64,000 nucleotides of DNA from positions 620,001 through 684,000 of the forward strand of contig JADJOJ010000001.1 of assembly GCA_016713825.1 (NCBI GenBank). The letters are read 5' to 3'. The notes below the pieces were generated by a model that was not told the DNA's origin, did no database searches, and worked only from the letters and a program-made list of their open reading frames with translations. This DNA is from Candidatus Leptofilum gracile (GTDB lineage Bacteria > Chloroflexota > Anaerolineae > Promineifilales > Promineifilaceae). The translations under genes were made by a program, and so were the position numbers. This document shows, in pieces, positions 35,026-43,652 of this stretch. Each line of letters begins with the position of its first letter. Position 1 is the first letter of the stretch.

Positions 35026-37554
35026 ATGAAAAACGCTCTAAAACGATTGCAACGTGTATTGGAATTAGAAGCCAGCCAAGGCTACAAAAACAAAGCCGTG
35101 GTGGGCGGCATTCGTCAATTTGCCACCTTTTGGGTAACCCAGGCGCGTGAAGCCGCCCAAACGGAGATGGACAAAGTGTTGGTGGAGCAAGTGGCCGAGG
35201 TGTTGGCCGATTACGGCCGTCTCCCCGGTACCGAAGCGCGGGCCAAAGCGATTGATCAACTGCAAAACAAGCTTCAGCAACAGCTGCCCCAGGAACCCAC
35301 CCCGGCAGCCCGCAAACCGCAGCCTGCGTCCCAACCAGCCAGGCCAGCCAAAACGGCCGCTCCCCCCCCATTGCCAGAACCAGAAGACGAACCAGAGCCA
35401 GAACCCAGCAGTGAGCCAGAGCCGCTGCCCACCGTCAACAATGGCAAATGGGGCCGCCGCCCCACCAACCGCAAACAGGTGGAACCAGACCCAGAAGGAT
35501 TGTTGCAGTCGGTAACGGCCGTTAACGGCATCGGCCCCAAAATGGCAGAACATCTAGCCAAAATCGGCGCTGCCACCATCGAAGACCTGCTCTACACCTT
35601 CCCCCGCCGCTTCGACGATTACACCCTCATGAAGCCAATCCACAAGCTGGCCTACGGCGAAACCGTCACCGTCATCGGCACCGTTTGGGAAACCCGCGCC
35701 CGCCACAGCCGCAACAACCAGGTCATCGTGCAATCCGTCATCAGCGACGGCACCGGCAAGGTGCAGGTCACCTGGTTCAACCAAAAATGGCTCGTAGACA
35801 AGCTAAAAGCCGGTATGCAAATTGTTATCAGCGGCAAAGTAGAACAATATTTGGGTCGCCCCGTCTTTAACTCACCCGAATGGGAACCGCTGGAGCTGGA
35901 GCCACTGCGCACCCGGCGCATCGTGCCCATTTACCCGCTCACCCAGGGGCTTAGCAGCAACCGCATGCGCGACATCATGCGCAGCACCGTCAACTATTGG
36001 GCACCCCGCGTGCCAGACCCGCTGCCCGCCAGCGTGCGCCAGCGGCAAAAGCTAGAACCGCTGCCCGAAGCAATCCAACAGCACCACTTCCCAGACAGCC
36101 AACACGCCCTGCACGAAGCGCGCCGTCGCCTCATTTTTGATGAGCTGTTTTTGCTGCAACTGGGCATGCAAAGCTTCCGGCGGGAGTGGCAGTCGCAGCC
36201 AGGCGTAGAAATTGGGGTAGATACGGCCGTACTCACCCAATTCCAAGAAAGCCTGCCCTACACCCTCACCAACGCCCAGCAGCGCATCATCCAAGAAATT
36301 GCCAACGACATGGCCACCAGCACCCCCATGAACCGCCTGCTGCAAGGCGATGTGGGCGCGGGCAAAACCGTTGTCGCCGCCGCCGCCCTGCTGCTGGCCG
36401 CCAAAGCAGGTTACCAATCTGCCCTCATGGCCCCCACCGAAATTTTGGCCGAGCAGCATTTCAACGGGCTGCGTCCCCTGCTAGAACCATTCGGCATTCG
36501 GCTTTGCCTGCTCACCGGCAGCACCTCCGCCGCCGAAAAAACCCGCATCTACGACGCCCTTTCCAACGACGAAATCGACCTGGCCATTGGCACCCACGCC
36601 CTCATCCAGGAAAACGTCACCTTTAGCAATCTGGCCCTGGCCATTGTGGATGAACAGCACCGCTTCGGCGTTGAGCAGCGGCAGGCGCTGCGCGAAAAAG
36701 GGCCGTCAGACGGTAAGTTCAGCCCGCACCTGCTCACCATGAGCGCCACGCCCATCCCCCGCTCGCTCGCCCTGTCGCTCTACGGCGATCTCGATCTCTC
36801 CATTTTGGACGAGATGCCGCCCGGGCGGCAGGAAATTCAAACGCGCTGGATTCGTACCCGCGAGCGAGAACGCGCCTACGCCTTCATCCGCAAGCAAATC
36901 GAAGACGGCCGTCAGGCGTACATCATCTACCCGCTGGTGGAAGAGAGTGACAAGGTAGATGCCAAAGCGGCCGTAGAGGAACATGCCCGGCTGCAAAGCC
37001 AGGTGTTTCCAAAATTGAAAGTGGGGTTGATACACGGCCGTTTATCCAGCAAAGAAAAAGAAAGCGTCATGCGTGACTTTTACGAAGGGCATCTCAACAT
37101 TCTCGTCTCCACCTCCGTCATCGAAGTAGGCGTAGACGTACCCAACAGCACCGTCATGCTCATCGACGGAGCCAACCGGTTTGGCCTGGCCCAGCTGCAC
37201 CAGTTCCGCGGGCGCGTCGGGCGCGGTCAGCACCAATCCTACTGCATCCTCGTCGCCGACAGCGACAGCCCAGATGCCGAAGAGCGGCTCAGCGCCCTCA
37301 CCCAAACCAACGACGGGTTTGCCCTGGCCGAAAAAGATTTGGAGATTCGTGGCCCTGGTGAATTTTTCGGCCGTCGCCAAAGCGGCCTGCCCGAACTCCA
37401 ACTCGCCAGCCTGCTCGATATGGACATGCTAAAAATTGCCCAAAGCGAAGCCCAAGCCATCGCCGCAGCCGACCCCAACCTGGAACAGCCAGAGCACCAA
37501 CTGCTGCGCCAGCGCGTCGCCCGCTTTTGGCAAAATGCAGGAGATGTGAGTTAG
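35026..37554 (+). CDS. recG: ATP-dependent DNA helicase RecG
   Basis: This 842-residue protein has an N-terminal extension (about 1-160) containing a Pro/Glu-rich stretch (EPEPEPSSEPEPLP), then the RecG OB-fold wedge domain, and two helicase domains. Motif I is GDVGAGKTVVA, motif II is VDEQHRFGVEQR (DEQH, diagnostic of RecG), and motifs V/VI include VGVDVPN and HQFRGRVGRG. It remodels stalled replication forks and recombination intermediates. The N-terminal extension is longer than in E. coli RecG (693 aa); such extensions occur in several phyla. There is no clear upstream ribosome site. Confidence 0.95.
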   Translation: MKNALKRLQRVLELEASQGYKNKAVVGGIRQFATFWVTQAREAAQTEMDKVLVEQVAEVLADYGRLPGTEARAKAIDQLQNKLQQQLPQEPTPAARKPQPASQPARPAKTAAPPPLPEPEDEPEPEPSSEPEPLPTVNNGKWGRRPTNRKQVEPDPEGLLQSVTAVNGIGPKMAEHLAKIGAATIEDLLYTFPRRFDDYTLMKPIHKLAYGETVTVIGTVWETRARHSRNNQVIVQSVISDGTGKVQVTWFNQKWLVDKLKAGMQIVISGKVEQYLGRPVFNSPEWEPLELEPLRTRRIVPIYPLTQGLSSNRMRDIMRSTVNYWAPRVPDPLPASVRQRQKLEPLPEAIQQHHFPDSQHALHEARRRLIFDELFLLQLGMQSFRREWQSQPGVEIGVDTAVLTQFQESLPYTLTNAQQRIIQEIANDMATSTPMNRLLQGDVGAGKTVVAAAALLLAAKAGYQSALMAPTEILAEQHFNGLRPLLEPFGIRLCLLTGSTSAAEKTRIYDALSNDEIDLAIGTHALIQENVTFSNLALAIVDEQHRFGVEQRQALREKGPSDGKFSPHLLTMSATPIPRSLALSLYGDLDLSILDEMPPGRQEIQTRWIRTRERERAYAFIRKQIEDGRQAYIIYPLVEESDKVDAKAAVEEHARLQSQVFPKLKVGLIHGRLSSKEKESVMRDFYEGHLNILVSTSVIEVGVDVPNSTVMLIDGANRFGLAQLHQFRGRVGRGQHQSYCILVADSDSPDAEERLSALTQTNDGFALAEKDLEIRGPGEFFGRRQSGLPELQLASLLDMDMLKIAQSEAQAIAAADPNLEQPEHQLLRQRVARFWQNAGDVS

Positions 37555-37556
37555 TT

Positions 37557-37615
37557 TTAGTGGCTAGTGGCCAACGGCTACTTCCCAACCACCAGCCACT
37601 AACCACCAGCCACCC
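37557..37615. repeat. Short-word inverted repeat (GTGGCTAGTGGC type)
   Basis: AGTGGCTAGTGGC faces CAGCCACTAACCACCAGCCAC. It lies between recG and coaD. Confidence 0.75.
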
Positions 37616-37633
37616 ATGCCAAGGAGAAATCAT

Positions 37634-38167
37634 TTGATTACCGCACTCTACACCGGCACCTTCGACCCAGTTCACTACGGCCACCTTGATCTAATGACAC
37701 GTGGCGCAGGCTTGTTCGACAAGCTCATCGTCGCCGTCTACGACCACAAAATCCCCACCAAATCCCTGCTCTTCTCCGTGGACGAACGTGTGCAAATGAT
37801 CGAAGAAGCCCTTCAAGCAAACAAACCAGACAGCATTCTCGTCACCAGCTTCAGCGGGCTGGCCGTAGATTTTGCCCGTAAAATAGGCGCCACAGTTTTT
37901 GTGCGCGGTTTGCGCGTTTTCTCCGATTTTGAGTTTGAATTTCGTCTGGCGTTGGCCAACAAACGGCTGGATCCTACCATCGAAACCATCAGCCTCATCA
38001 CCCACGAGGATCATACCTTTCTTAGCGGCACCACCGTGCGCGAAATCGCTTCGCTTGGCGGTGATGTTAGCAGCATGGTGCCCCCCAACGTCGCCGAAGC
38101 TCTGTACAAAAAATTCAACAGCAAAGATGCTGCATCATTCAATCGCCCCGTGCCATTGCGTGATTAA
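37634..38167 (+). CDS. coaD: Pantetheine-phosphate adenylyltransferase (CoaD)
   Basis: This 177-residue protein has ALYTGTFDPVHYGHLDLM (T/HxGH nucleotidyl-transfer motif) near the N-terminus and FLSGTTVREIASLGGDVSSM (ISSTxVRE-type motif) near the C-terminus. It catalyses adenylation of 4'-phosphopantetheine in coenzyme A synthesis. AAGGAG lies 7 nt before TTG at 37634, which I prefer over an ATG at 37616 that would precede and encode the ribosome site. The neighbouring genes concern lipid synthesis, consistent with CoA supply. Confidence 0.92.
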   Translation: MITALYTGTFDPVHYGHLDLMTRGAGLFDKLIVAVYDHKIPTKSLLFSVDERVQMIEEALQANKPDSILVTSFSGLAVDFARKIGATVFVRGLRVFSDFEFEFRLALANKRLDPTIETISLITHEDHTFLSGTTVREIASLGGDVSSMVPPNVAEALYKKFNSKDAASFNRPVPLRD

Positions 38168-38185
38168 TTGTTTAACTACTATAAT
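38156..38185 (+). promoter_or_regulatory. Probable promoter for the coiled-coil protein gene
   Basis: TTGCGT (38156-38161) and TATAAT (38180-38185) are 18 nt apart. The transcript would have a leader of about 135 nt in which I see only a weak hairpin. Confidence 0.5.
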
Positions 38186-38328
38186 ATTCGCGGTTTCCGT
38201 ATAAGAAATATAAGCGTTCAGGCATTTGGAGTTTTTCTCTGGAAATGACAGCCATTTGGCGCACCACCTCAACAATCTCCAGAGGGTTGAACGGTTACTA
38301 AATAGTTTTGCAAAATTGGGATAACAGC

Positions 38329-38802
38329 ATGGATATTCAACATTTGGTCGATCGATTGGAACAAGCCCTCAACGATAGCCCTCGCATACCGCTCACAGCT
38401 AACCTGATTGTGAACGAAGACCGCATCTTCAGCATCATCGACCAACTGCGTGTTGCCGTCCCAGAAGAAGTCAAACGGGCCAATCGCATCGAGGCAGAAA
38501 AAGATCGCATTCTGGCCCAGGCCAAGGAAGAAGCCGAGCGCATTCGCGAACTGGCCAAGCAAGAAGCGGGCGAACTGGTAAAGCGAGACGCCATCACCAT
38601 TTCTTCGCAGCAGCGTGCCGACAACATTTTAGAGCGTGCCCGCCGCGACGCCGACGCCCTGCGCCACGACGCCGATGCCTACGTGATGGAAGTATTGGTG
38701 AAGCTAGAAGAAGATTTGTTGCGCTCCCTGTCTGTGGTACGCAACGGCCTCAATAAAGTACAGCGAGAGCAAGAATCAGTCAGCACGCCAAGCGCAGATT
38801 AG
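38329..38802 (+). CDS. Coiled-coil protein, ATP-synthase-b/DivIVA-like region
   Basis: This 157-residue protein has a long amphipathic coiled coil (about residues 45-140) rich in Ala, Glu, Arg (NRIEAEKDRILAQAKEEAER, IRELAKQEAGELVKRD, RADNILERARRDADAL). The pattern recalls the b subunit of F-type ATP synthase or DivIVA, but there is no membrane anchor or DivIVA N-terminal domain. Asp/Glu/Arg composition suggests a cytoplasmic scaffold. It lies between coaD and rpmF; its role is unknown. Confidence 0.6.
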   Translation: MDIQHLVDRLEQALNDSPRIPLTANLIVNEDRIFSIIDQLRVAVPEEVKRANRIEAEKDRILAQAKEEAERIRELAKQEAGELVKRDAITISSQQRADNILERARRDADALRHDADAYVMEVLVKLEEDLLRSLSVVRNGLNKVQREQESVSTPSAD

Positions 38803-38833
38803 TTTGACGCCCCCCAAATCCCTCGATTTTTTC

Positions 38834-38861
38834 TTGACAGTCAAGCAGGCCTGGCTATAAT
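38834..38861 (+). promoter_or_regulatory. Sigma-70-type promoter for rpmF
   Basis: TTGACA (38834-38839) and TATAAT (38856-38861), 16-nt spacer, upstream of the L32 gene by about 110 nt. Both boxes match consensus exactly. Confidence 0.85.
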
Positions 38862-38972
38862 TGCCAGTCGCGGCCAATTTGCCGCTTGTTTTTTGTTCAG
38901 TAAAAAACTTATCAGCAGGCCGCCTGTTAAAACCAGGCTAAAAGCCTGAATTTAGCGAGAGAGGATGTTATT

Positions 38973-39158
38973 ATGGGTGCTGCACCAAAGCGAAGAATTT
39001 CAAAAGCACGTCGCGGCCGGCGACGGGCACACGACTCGATTCAAACATTTCACCTGGTGGAATGTCCCGAGTGTGGCAAAATGAAGCGTTCCCATCGCGT
39101 TTGCCTGGAATGTGGCAAATACAATGGTCGCCAAGTTTTACCGGTTGCCGAAGCGTAG
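38973..39158 (+). CDS. rpmF: 50S ribosomal protein L32
   Basis: This 61-residue protein begins MGAAPKRRISKARRGRRRAH, the conserved basic tail of L32, and has the zinc ribbon CPECGKMK and CLECGKYNG. L32 binds domain V rRNA of the large subunit. Four Cys are present, so the Zn form (C+) is used. A consensus promoter lies 110 nt upstream and a terminator follows at 39171, so it may be transcribed separately from fabD. Confidence 0.97.
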   Translation: MGAAPKRRISKARRGRRRAHDSIQTFHLVECPECGKMKRSHRVCLECGKYNGRQVLPVAEA

Positions 39159-39170
39159 TTGATTTGGAAA

Positions 39171-39203
39171 AGAGGCCGTCTTCGCACGGCCTTTCTCTTT
39201 TTT
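39171..39203 (+). terminator. Rho-independent terminator after rpmF
   Basis: AGGCCGT and ACGGCCT (39173-39179, 39186-39192) flank a 6-nt loop, followed by a T-rich tract. Confidence 0.8.
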
Positions 39204-39231
39204 ACCCACATTTATTTTTGGACATTATCAA

Positions 39232-40143
39232 GTGAGTACCGCATATCTTTTCCCTGGACAAGGGTCACAGCACGTGGGCATGGGGTTGGAACTTTACCAA
39301 AACACCCCGGAAGCGCGTGCTGTTTTTGATCAAGCCGATAACCAGTTGGGTTTTGCCCTTTCCACGCTTTGTTTTGCCGGGCCAGAAGAAACCCTGACGG
39401 ACACCGTGAACCAACAGCCCGCCCTGTTTGTAACGAGCATGGCGATGTGGCAGCGGATGCAGGCGCAGGGCTGGGAGATGCCAGCTTATGTGGCCGGGCA
39501 CAGTTTGGGTGAGCTTTCGGCGTTAACGGCCGTAAACGCACTCTCATTTGCCGATGGGTTAAATTTGGTCCGAACCCGCGGCGAACTGATGAAAGCGGCA
39601 GGCGAGCGGGAACCTGGGGCGATGGCGGCCATTCTCGCGTTGGACATCCCCACCGTAAAACACATTTGCGAGCAAGCCAGTGACGAAACAGGCGCAGTGC
39701 AGGTTGCCAATGACAACTGCCCTGGGCAAGTGGTTATTTCTGGGGATGAAGCTGCCTTAACGCGGGCGATGGCGATGGCAGAAGAGGCGAAAGCGCGCAA
39801 GGTTGTCAAGTTGCCCATTACCATTGCCGCCCATTCGCGGCTGATGGCTTCGGCGGCGGCGGCATTTGCCCAGGCGGTAGACGCCATGCCCATTCAAGCG
39901 CCCGCCGTGCCGGTAATTGGCAACGTCACAGCGCAACCACTCACCACCCCAGAGCAGATTCGGGCAGAGTTGAAGGCACAGCTTACAGCTGGTGTCGCCT
40001 GGACCGATTCGATGAATTATTTGCTGGGTGAGGGCGTAGACACATTTGTGGAGGTTGGCCCGGGCGATACGCTGCTCAGCTTTATGAAGCGCATTGACCG
40101 GAAGGCCAGCCGGGTGAAGTTGACTTTTGGTGATAATTTGTAG
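39232..40143 (+). CDS. fabD: Malonyl-CoA:ACP transacylase
   Basis: This 303-residue protein starts with GTG and begins STAYLFPGQGSQHVGMG. It has the active-site Ser in AGHSLGELSALTAV, the conserved Arg region near LVRTRGELM, and His in ITIAAHSRLM. It loads malonyl groups on ACP for fatty-acid elongation. fabG follows; there is no fabH or acpP nearby. Length and motifs are standard. Confidence 0.95.
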   Translation: MSTAYLFPGQGSQHVGMGLELYQNTPEARAVFDQADNQLGFALSTLCFAGPEETLTDTVNQQPALFVTSMAMWQRMQAQGWEMPAYVAGHSLGELSALTAVNALSFADGLNLVRTRGELMKAAGEREPGAMAAILALDIPTVKHICEQASDETGAVQVANDNCPGQVVISGDEAALTRAMAMAEEAKARKVVKLPITIAAHSRLMASAAAAFAQAVDAMPIQAPAVPVIGNVTAQPLTTPEQIRAELKAQLTAGVAWTDSMNYLLGEGVDTFVEVGPGDTLLSFMKRIDRKASRVKLTFGDNL

Positions 40144-40152
40144 GAGATTTCC

Positions 40153-40185
40153 AGACTACAAAAGTCTTTGAGACTTTTGTAGTCT
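40153..40185. repeat. Hairpin AGACTACAAAAGTCT between fabD and fabG
   Basis: AGACTACAAAAGTCT (40153-40167) and AGACTTTTGTAGTCT (40171-40185) are perfect 15-bp arms with a 3-nt loop. Confidence 0.85.
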
Positions 40186-40204
40186 CTCAGGCGGAGGAAG
40201 GGTT

Positions 40205-40954
40205 GTGACTTTGTTAGCAGGGAAAGTAGCAGTGGTAACGGGGGCGTCACGCGGGATTGGGCGGGCTATTGCCGAAGATTTGGCGGCGCACGGGGCGAAG
40301 GTGGTTATTAACTACAACGCCAGCAGCGCGGCGGCAGAAGAGGTGGTGGCAGCTATTGTGGCAAATGGTGGGGCAGCAACGGCCGTTCAAGCCGATGTCT
40401 CCCAATTTGACGCGGCCCAGGAGCTGATCAAGACCGCCATTGATACCTACGGCCAGATCGACATCCTGGTGAATAACGCAGGCACCACGCGAGACACCCT
40501 GCTGCCCATGATGAAAGAAGATCAGTGGGACACCGTCATCAATACCAACCTGAAAAGCGTGTTTAACTGTTGCAAAGCGGCCGTTCGCCCCATGATGCGC
40601 AAAAAGCAAGGCGGCCGAATCATCAACATCTCCTCCGTGGTGGCCCTGATTGGCCAGGGCGGGCAAACCAACTACGCGGCATCCAAAGCAGGCATCATCG
40701 GCTTTTCTAAGTCGCTGGCCAAAGAAGTTGGCTCGCGCGATATTACCGTAAACGTCATCACCCCAGGGTTTTTCCCCACTGCCCTCACGGAAGTGCTGGA
40801 TGACAACATCGTCAATGAATCCAAGAAGCTGATTCCGCTGGGACGCTGGGGAAAATTGCCAGAGGTGGGGTATCTGGTATCATTTTTAGCATCAGACAAG
40901 GCCGCTTACATTACTGGCCAGGTTATCAGTGTGGATGGCGGCATTGCCATGTAA
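40205..40954 (+). CDS. fabG: 3-oxoacyl-ACP reductase
   Basis: This 249-residue short-chain dehydrogenase begins with GTG after GCGGAGGAAGG. It has TGASRGIGRAIAEDL (coenzyme loop), DILVNNAGTTRD, SSVVALIGQGGQTNYAASKAG (Ser-Tyr-Lys triad) and the C-terminal VDGGIAM. It reduces beta-ketoacyl-ACP with NADPH. fabG follows fabD with only a hairpin between. Confidence 0.93.
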   Translation: MTLLAGKVAVVTGASRGIGRAIAEDLAAHGAKVVINYNASSAAAEEVVAAIVANGGAATAVQADVSQFDAAQELIKTAIDTYGQIDILVNNAGTTRDTLLPMMKEDQWDTVINTNLKSVFNCCKAAVRPMMRKKQGGRIINISSVVALIGQGGQTNYAASKAGIIGFSKSLAKEVGSRDITVNVITPGFFPTALTEVLDDNIVNESKKLIPLGRWGKLPEVGYLVSFLASDKAAYITGQVISVDGGIAM

Positions 40955-40993
40955 CTAACAACCTATTGCGTACTGAGTAGGGAGCAAACCATA

Positions 40994-41359
40994 ATGGATA
41001 GTGTACAAGAAAGTATTGGCCGCATCGAAGTTGCCCCGGACGTTTTGGTAACGATTGCCCATTACGCCAGCCTGCGGGTAGATGGGGTAGCCAAAATGGC
41101 TCCCATTCCAGCAGATGTGGCTCGACTTTTCCGTCGGGAATCTCGCCAATCCGGCATTTTGCTGAATTTGAGCGATGATAATAAGGTTAAATTTGATATT
41201 TACGTTATAATGAGTCCGCACGTGAACATTATGGAGACCAGCAAGCGCCTGCAAACGGCCGTTGCCGAAGCCATTGATACCATGGTTGGGATTTCCGTAG
41301 AAGCTGTCAACGTGCACGTAGAAGATGTTGTCTATGCTCAGGAAGAATCAACCGACTAG
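40994..41359 (+). CDS. Asp23/Gls24-family protein
   Basis: This 121-residue protein has the same fold as the protein at 31826 (GRIEVAPDVLVTIAHYASLRVDGVAKM, VKFDIYVIMSPHVNI, VEAVNVHVEDVVY) but is diverged in sequence. It lies 40 nt upstream of nusB and shortly after fabG. The GGAG before the ATG is at 40980. Role in the lipid-synthesis cluster is inferred from the parallel with the fakA-adjacent copy only. Confidence 0.83.
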   Translation: MDSVQESIGRIEVAPDVLVTIAHYASLRVDGVAKMAPIPADVARLFRRESRQSGILLNLSDDNKVKFDIYVIMSPHVNIMETSKRLQTAVAEAIDTMVGISVEAVNVHVEDVVYAQEESTD

Positions 41360-41391
41360 TTCCTGACCACTGGTATGACCGTCTGTGACCT

Positions 41392-41835
41392 ATGAAAACT
41401 AGACGTCGCGCTCGGCGCGTAACCCTGGAAACGCTGTATGAATACGACATTGCCAACCACCCGCCCGGTGAAGTGTTGGAGCGTCGTTTGCTGGATAATC
41501 CCATGGAGAAAACTGGCGTGGAATTTGCTTCCCGCCTCATCCAGGGCGTTATCCAAAACCAGGACGAGATGGACACGCTCATCGCCCAATACGCCCCGGA
41601 ATGGCCGCTCGATCAGATGGCCGTCATTGACCGCAATATCCTGCGCATCGCCATTTTTGAATTCCTCATTGAAGCCGAAACACCCGTCAAGGTGGCCATT
41701 AACGAAGCGGTTGAACTGGCCAAAACGTATGGCTCAGACAGCGCCCCACGCTTTATCAACGGTGTGCTGGGCACGTTGGCTGACCATATTCCCCAACTCA
41801 AAGAACATTTTCTCCCCGTTCCTGTTCCCGAATAA
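41392..41835 (+). CDS. nusB: Transcription antitermination protein NusB
   Basis: This 147-residue protein begins KTRRRARRVTLETLYEYDIA (N-terminal RR motif for boxA RNA contact) and contains WPLDQMAVIDRNILRIAIFEFL and VAINEAVELAKTYGSDSAPRFINGVLG, the NusB core. It forms the rrn antitermination complex. Placed after the Asp23 gene without a visible promoter. Confidence 0.94.
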   Translation: MKTRRRARRVTLETLYEYDIANHPPGEVLERRLLDNPMEKTGVEFASRLIQGVIQNQDEMDTLIAQYAPEWPLDQMAVIDRNILRIAIFEFLIEAETPVKVAINEAVELAKTYGSDSAPRFINGVLGTLADHIPQLKEHFLPVPVPE

Positions 41836-41854
41836 TCGCCCCTAACGACCCATT

Positions 41855-42322
41855 ATGGCCACCATTGTTTGCTACGACATTCACGGCAATGCGGTCCCCG
41901 TCGCCGCAGAAGCAATTACCTTTCGCCCCGCCGTTTACGGCATTTACATCGAGAATACCCAAATTTTGCTGCAAAAGCAGCCGCAAACCGGGCTGTGGCA
42001 TCCGCCTGGTACCATGTTGGCCCCCAGCGACACGCCCACCCAGGCGATTCGCCATTACTTCCGGCAAATTGCGGGGCTGACGCCCGTGATTGGATCGCTG
42101 CTGTTTGTGGAGGATCAATATTTTCTGGATGAGGCGCGGCGGGCGTGGAAATTGTCGGCGATGTATTATGGCTTGGAACGGCCGTTAACCACCGCCACCA
42201 CCCTCACCGAAAGCGACGAAGCCAACCAAATCGAATGGGTTCCCCTGGCCAATCTCCAGCGTACGCAGTTTCAGTTTGGCTACGAAGCGGTGCAGGCTGG
42301 CAAACTCCAACAAAAATTGTAA
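41855..42322 (+). CDS. Nudix-fold protein with degenerate Nudix box
   Basis: This 155-residue protein shows the Nudix fold (ITFRPAVYGIYIENTQILLQ, GLWHPPGTMLAP, IEWVPLANLQ) but the box is eroded: GTMLAPSDTPTQAIR then HYFRQIAGL replaces GX5EX7REUXEEXGU, so the Glu metal ligands are missing. It is probably a non-catalytic binding protein, perhaps a nucleotide sensor, or a pseudoenzyme. It follows nusB by 20 nt. Compare the intact Nudix at 10426. Confidence 0.72.
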   Translation: MATIVCYDIHGNAVPVAAEAITFRPAVYGIYIENTQILLQKQPQTGLWHPPGTMLAPSDTPTQAIRHYFRQIAGLTPVIGSLLFVEDQYFLDEARRAWKLSAMYYGLERPLTTATTLTESDEANQIEWVPLANLQRTQFQFGYEAVQAGKLQQKL

Positions 42323-42401
42323 CGTTGAACCGCAAATGACGCGGAGAACGCAAAGAAAAAAGAATACCTTAGCGACCTTTGGGTGCTTTGCGGTAAAAAA
42401 A

Positions 42402-42533
42402 TATGGGTCTTCAGGATTTCGTGGGGTCTGGCGTGAAACGTGATGCGTGAAACGTGATGCCTCTCTGGTCACGTTTCACGTTTCACGCATCACGGGCTGT
42501 AAACCCCCTGAATTCCCAAAGAGCCAAAAATAT
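42402..42533. repeat. Dispersed 120-bp repeat, copy B (inverted relative to copy A)
   Basis: The reverse complement of this segment matches 14368-14491 nearly base for base, except for a 14-nt insertion (an extra GTGATGCGTGAAAC unit) inside the hairpin arms. It begins GGGTCTTCAGGATTTCGTGG and ends CCCTGAATTCCCAAAGAGCC. Upstream, 42330-42400 holds CGCAAATGACGCGGAGAACGC words. The element sits before the Rieske gene. Confidence 0.9.
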
Positions 42534-42550
42534 TAGATGGAGAGCCGACA

Positions 42551-43519
42551 ATGATCGACGACCCCGTTTTGGTACATGATTGGCACCCGGTAGCCACCGT
42601 TGAAGAACTGAAGGCCAAACAACTGCTGAGCGTCCGGCTGCTGGATGAGGAAATTGTGCTGTGGTGGGCCAACGGCCGTTCCCTGGCCTGGCAAGACCTC
42701 TGCATTCATCGCGGCACCAAACTGTCTTTGGGTCGCGTGGCCGATGACCACCTACACTGTCCCTACCACGGCTGGGTGTACGATGAAGCCGGGCAATGCA
42801 TCCACATCCCCGCCCACCCCGACCAGGTGCCGCCCACCAAAGCCCGCGCCAAAACGTACCGGGTCCAAGAGCAGTACGGCCTCGTTTGGGTCTGCTTAGG
42901 CGAGCCAGCGCACGACATCCCCGCCTTTGCCGAGTGGCACGACGCCAGCTACCGCAAAATCATGAGCGGCCCGTACGATTACGCCGCCGCCGCCCCCCGC
43001 GCCATCGAAAATTTCCTCGATGTGGCTCACTTTCCCTTCGTCCATGCCGGTTACCTGGGCGACCCGCAGCATCCCGAAATCAACGATTACGAGGTACACA
43101 CTGGGCCAGACGGCATCGTGGCGGAGAACATCACCGTCTACCAGCCCAATCCAGACGGCACGGGTGAAGGCAAGGATGTGACGTATACGTATCGGGTGTT
43201 ACGGCCGTTTACCGCCTACTTCATCAAACATGGCACCAGCAACTCCTTTGCCGCCCTCTTCACCATCTCCCCCATCACCCCCTCCAGCTGCCGCGCCTGG
43301 ATGTGGATGGCCATGAACTACGGCCACGACGTGCCCGAAGCCGAAATCCGCGCCTTCCAGGATGAGGTGACGGGGCAGGACGTACCCATTGTGCAGTCGC
43401 AGCGGCCCGAGCTGCTGCCGCTGGATTTGCAGGCCGAACTCCACCTGCGCAGCGACCGCACCGCGATTGCTTACCGGCAGTGGCTAAAAAATTTAGGCGT
43501 GACGTTTGGAACATCTTAA
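42551..43519 (+). CDS. Rieske-type ring-hydroxylating oxygenase
   Basis: This 322-residue protein has a Rieske centre (CIHRGTKLSLGRV, then LHCPYHGWVYDE: CxH and CxxH) in the N-terminal domain (residues 20-110). The C-terminal catalytic domain has ENFLDVAHFPFVHAG with the Asp/Glu-His-His ligands for mononuclear iron. Architecture and size resemble the VanA/PaO-like single-component alpha-subunit oxygenases. Substrate is unknown; reductase partner not seen in the window. It is between a degenerate Nudix and the pheST leader. Confidence 0.88.
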   Translation: MIDDPVLVHDWHPVATVEELKAKQLLSVRLLDEEIVLWWANGRSLAWQDLCIHRGTKLSLGRVADDHLHCPYHGWVYDEAGQCIHIPAHPDQVPPTKARAKTYRVQEQYGLVWVCLGEPAHDIPAFAEWHDASYRKIMSGPYDYAAAAPRAIENFLDVAHFPFVHAGYLGDPQHPEINDYEVHTGPDGIVAENITVYQPNPDGTGEGKDVTYTYRVLRPFTAYFIKHGTSNSFAALFTISPITPSSCRAWMWMAMNYGHDVPEAEIRAFQDEVTGQDVPIVQSQRPELLPLDLQAELHLRSDRTAIAYRQWLKNLGVTFGTS

Positions 43520-43533
43520 CAGCTAAATCTACC

Positions 43534-43562
43534 TTGACACACCTGTAACCCAGTGCTATCAT
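43534..43562 (+). promoter_or_regulatory. Sigma-70-type promoter of the pheST leader
   Basis: TTGACA (43534-43539) and TATCAT (43557-43562) are 17 nt apart. The leader-peptide ATG at 43572 is 9 nt past the -10 box, so the transcript begins almost at this codon. Confidence 0.85.
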
Positions 43563-43571
43563 GCGCCCACG

Positions 43572-43652
43572 ATGAACCAACAGCGATTTTTTAGCTTCTT
43601 CTTTTTTAACACCGTCCGCGCCGCGTTTGCGCCGGAGGTTCGTTCTGCCTGA
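43572..43652 (+). CDS. Phenylalanine-rich leader peptide of the pheST attenuator
   Basis: This 26-codon ORF begins MNQQRFFSFFFFNTV and contains seven Phe, six of them within seven codons, ending with TGA at 43650. It lies 9 nt after a consensus promoter and about 35 nt before a terminator hairpin, upstream of pheS. The arrangement resembles the pheL/pheM leaders of enterobacteria. Stalling at the Phe codons when Phe-tRNA is low would prevent the terminator from forming. It is too short for the usual gene length cut-off. Confidence 0.88.
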   Translation: MNQQRFFSFFFFNTVRAAFAPEVRSA

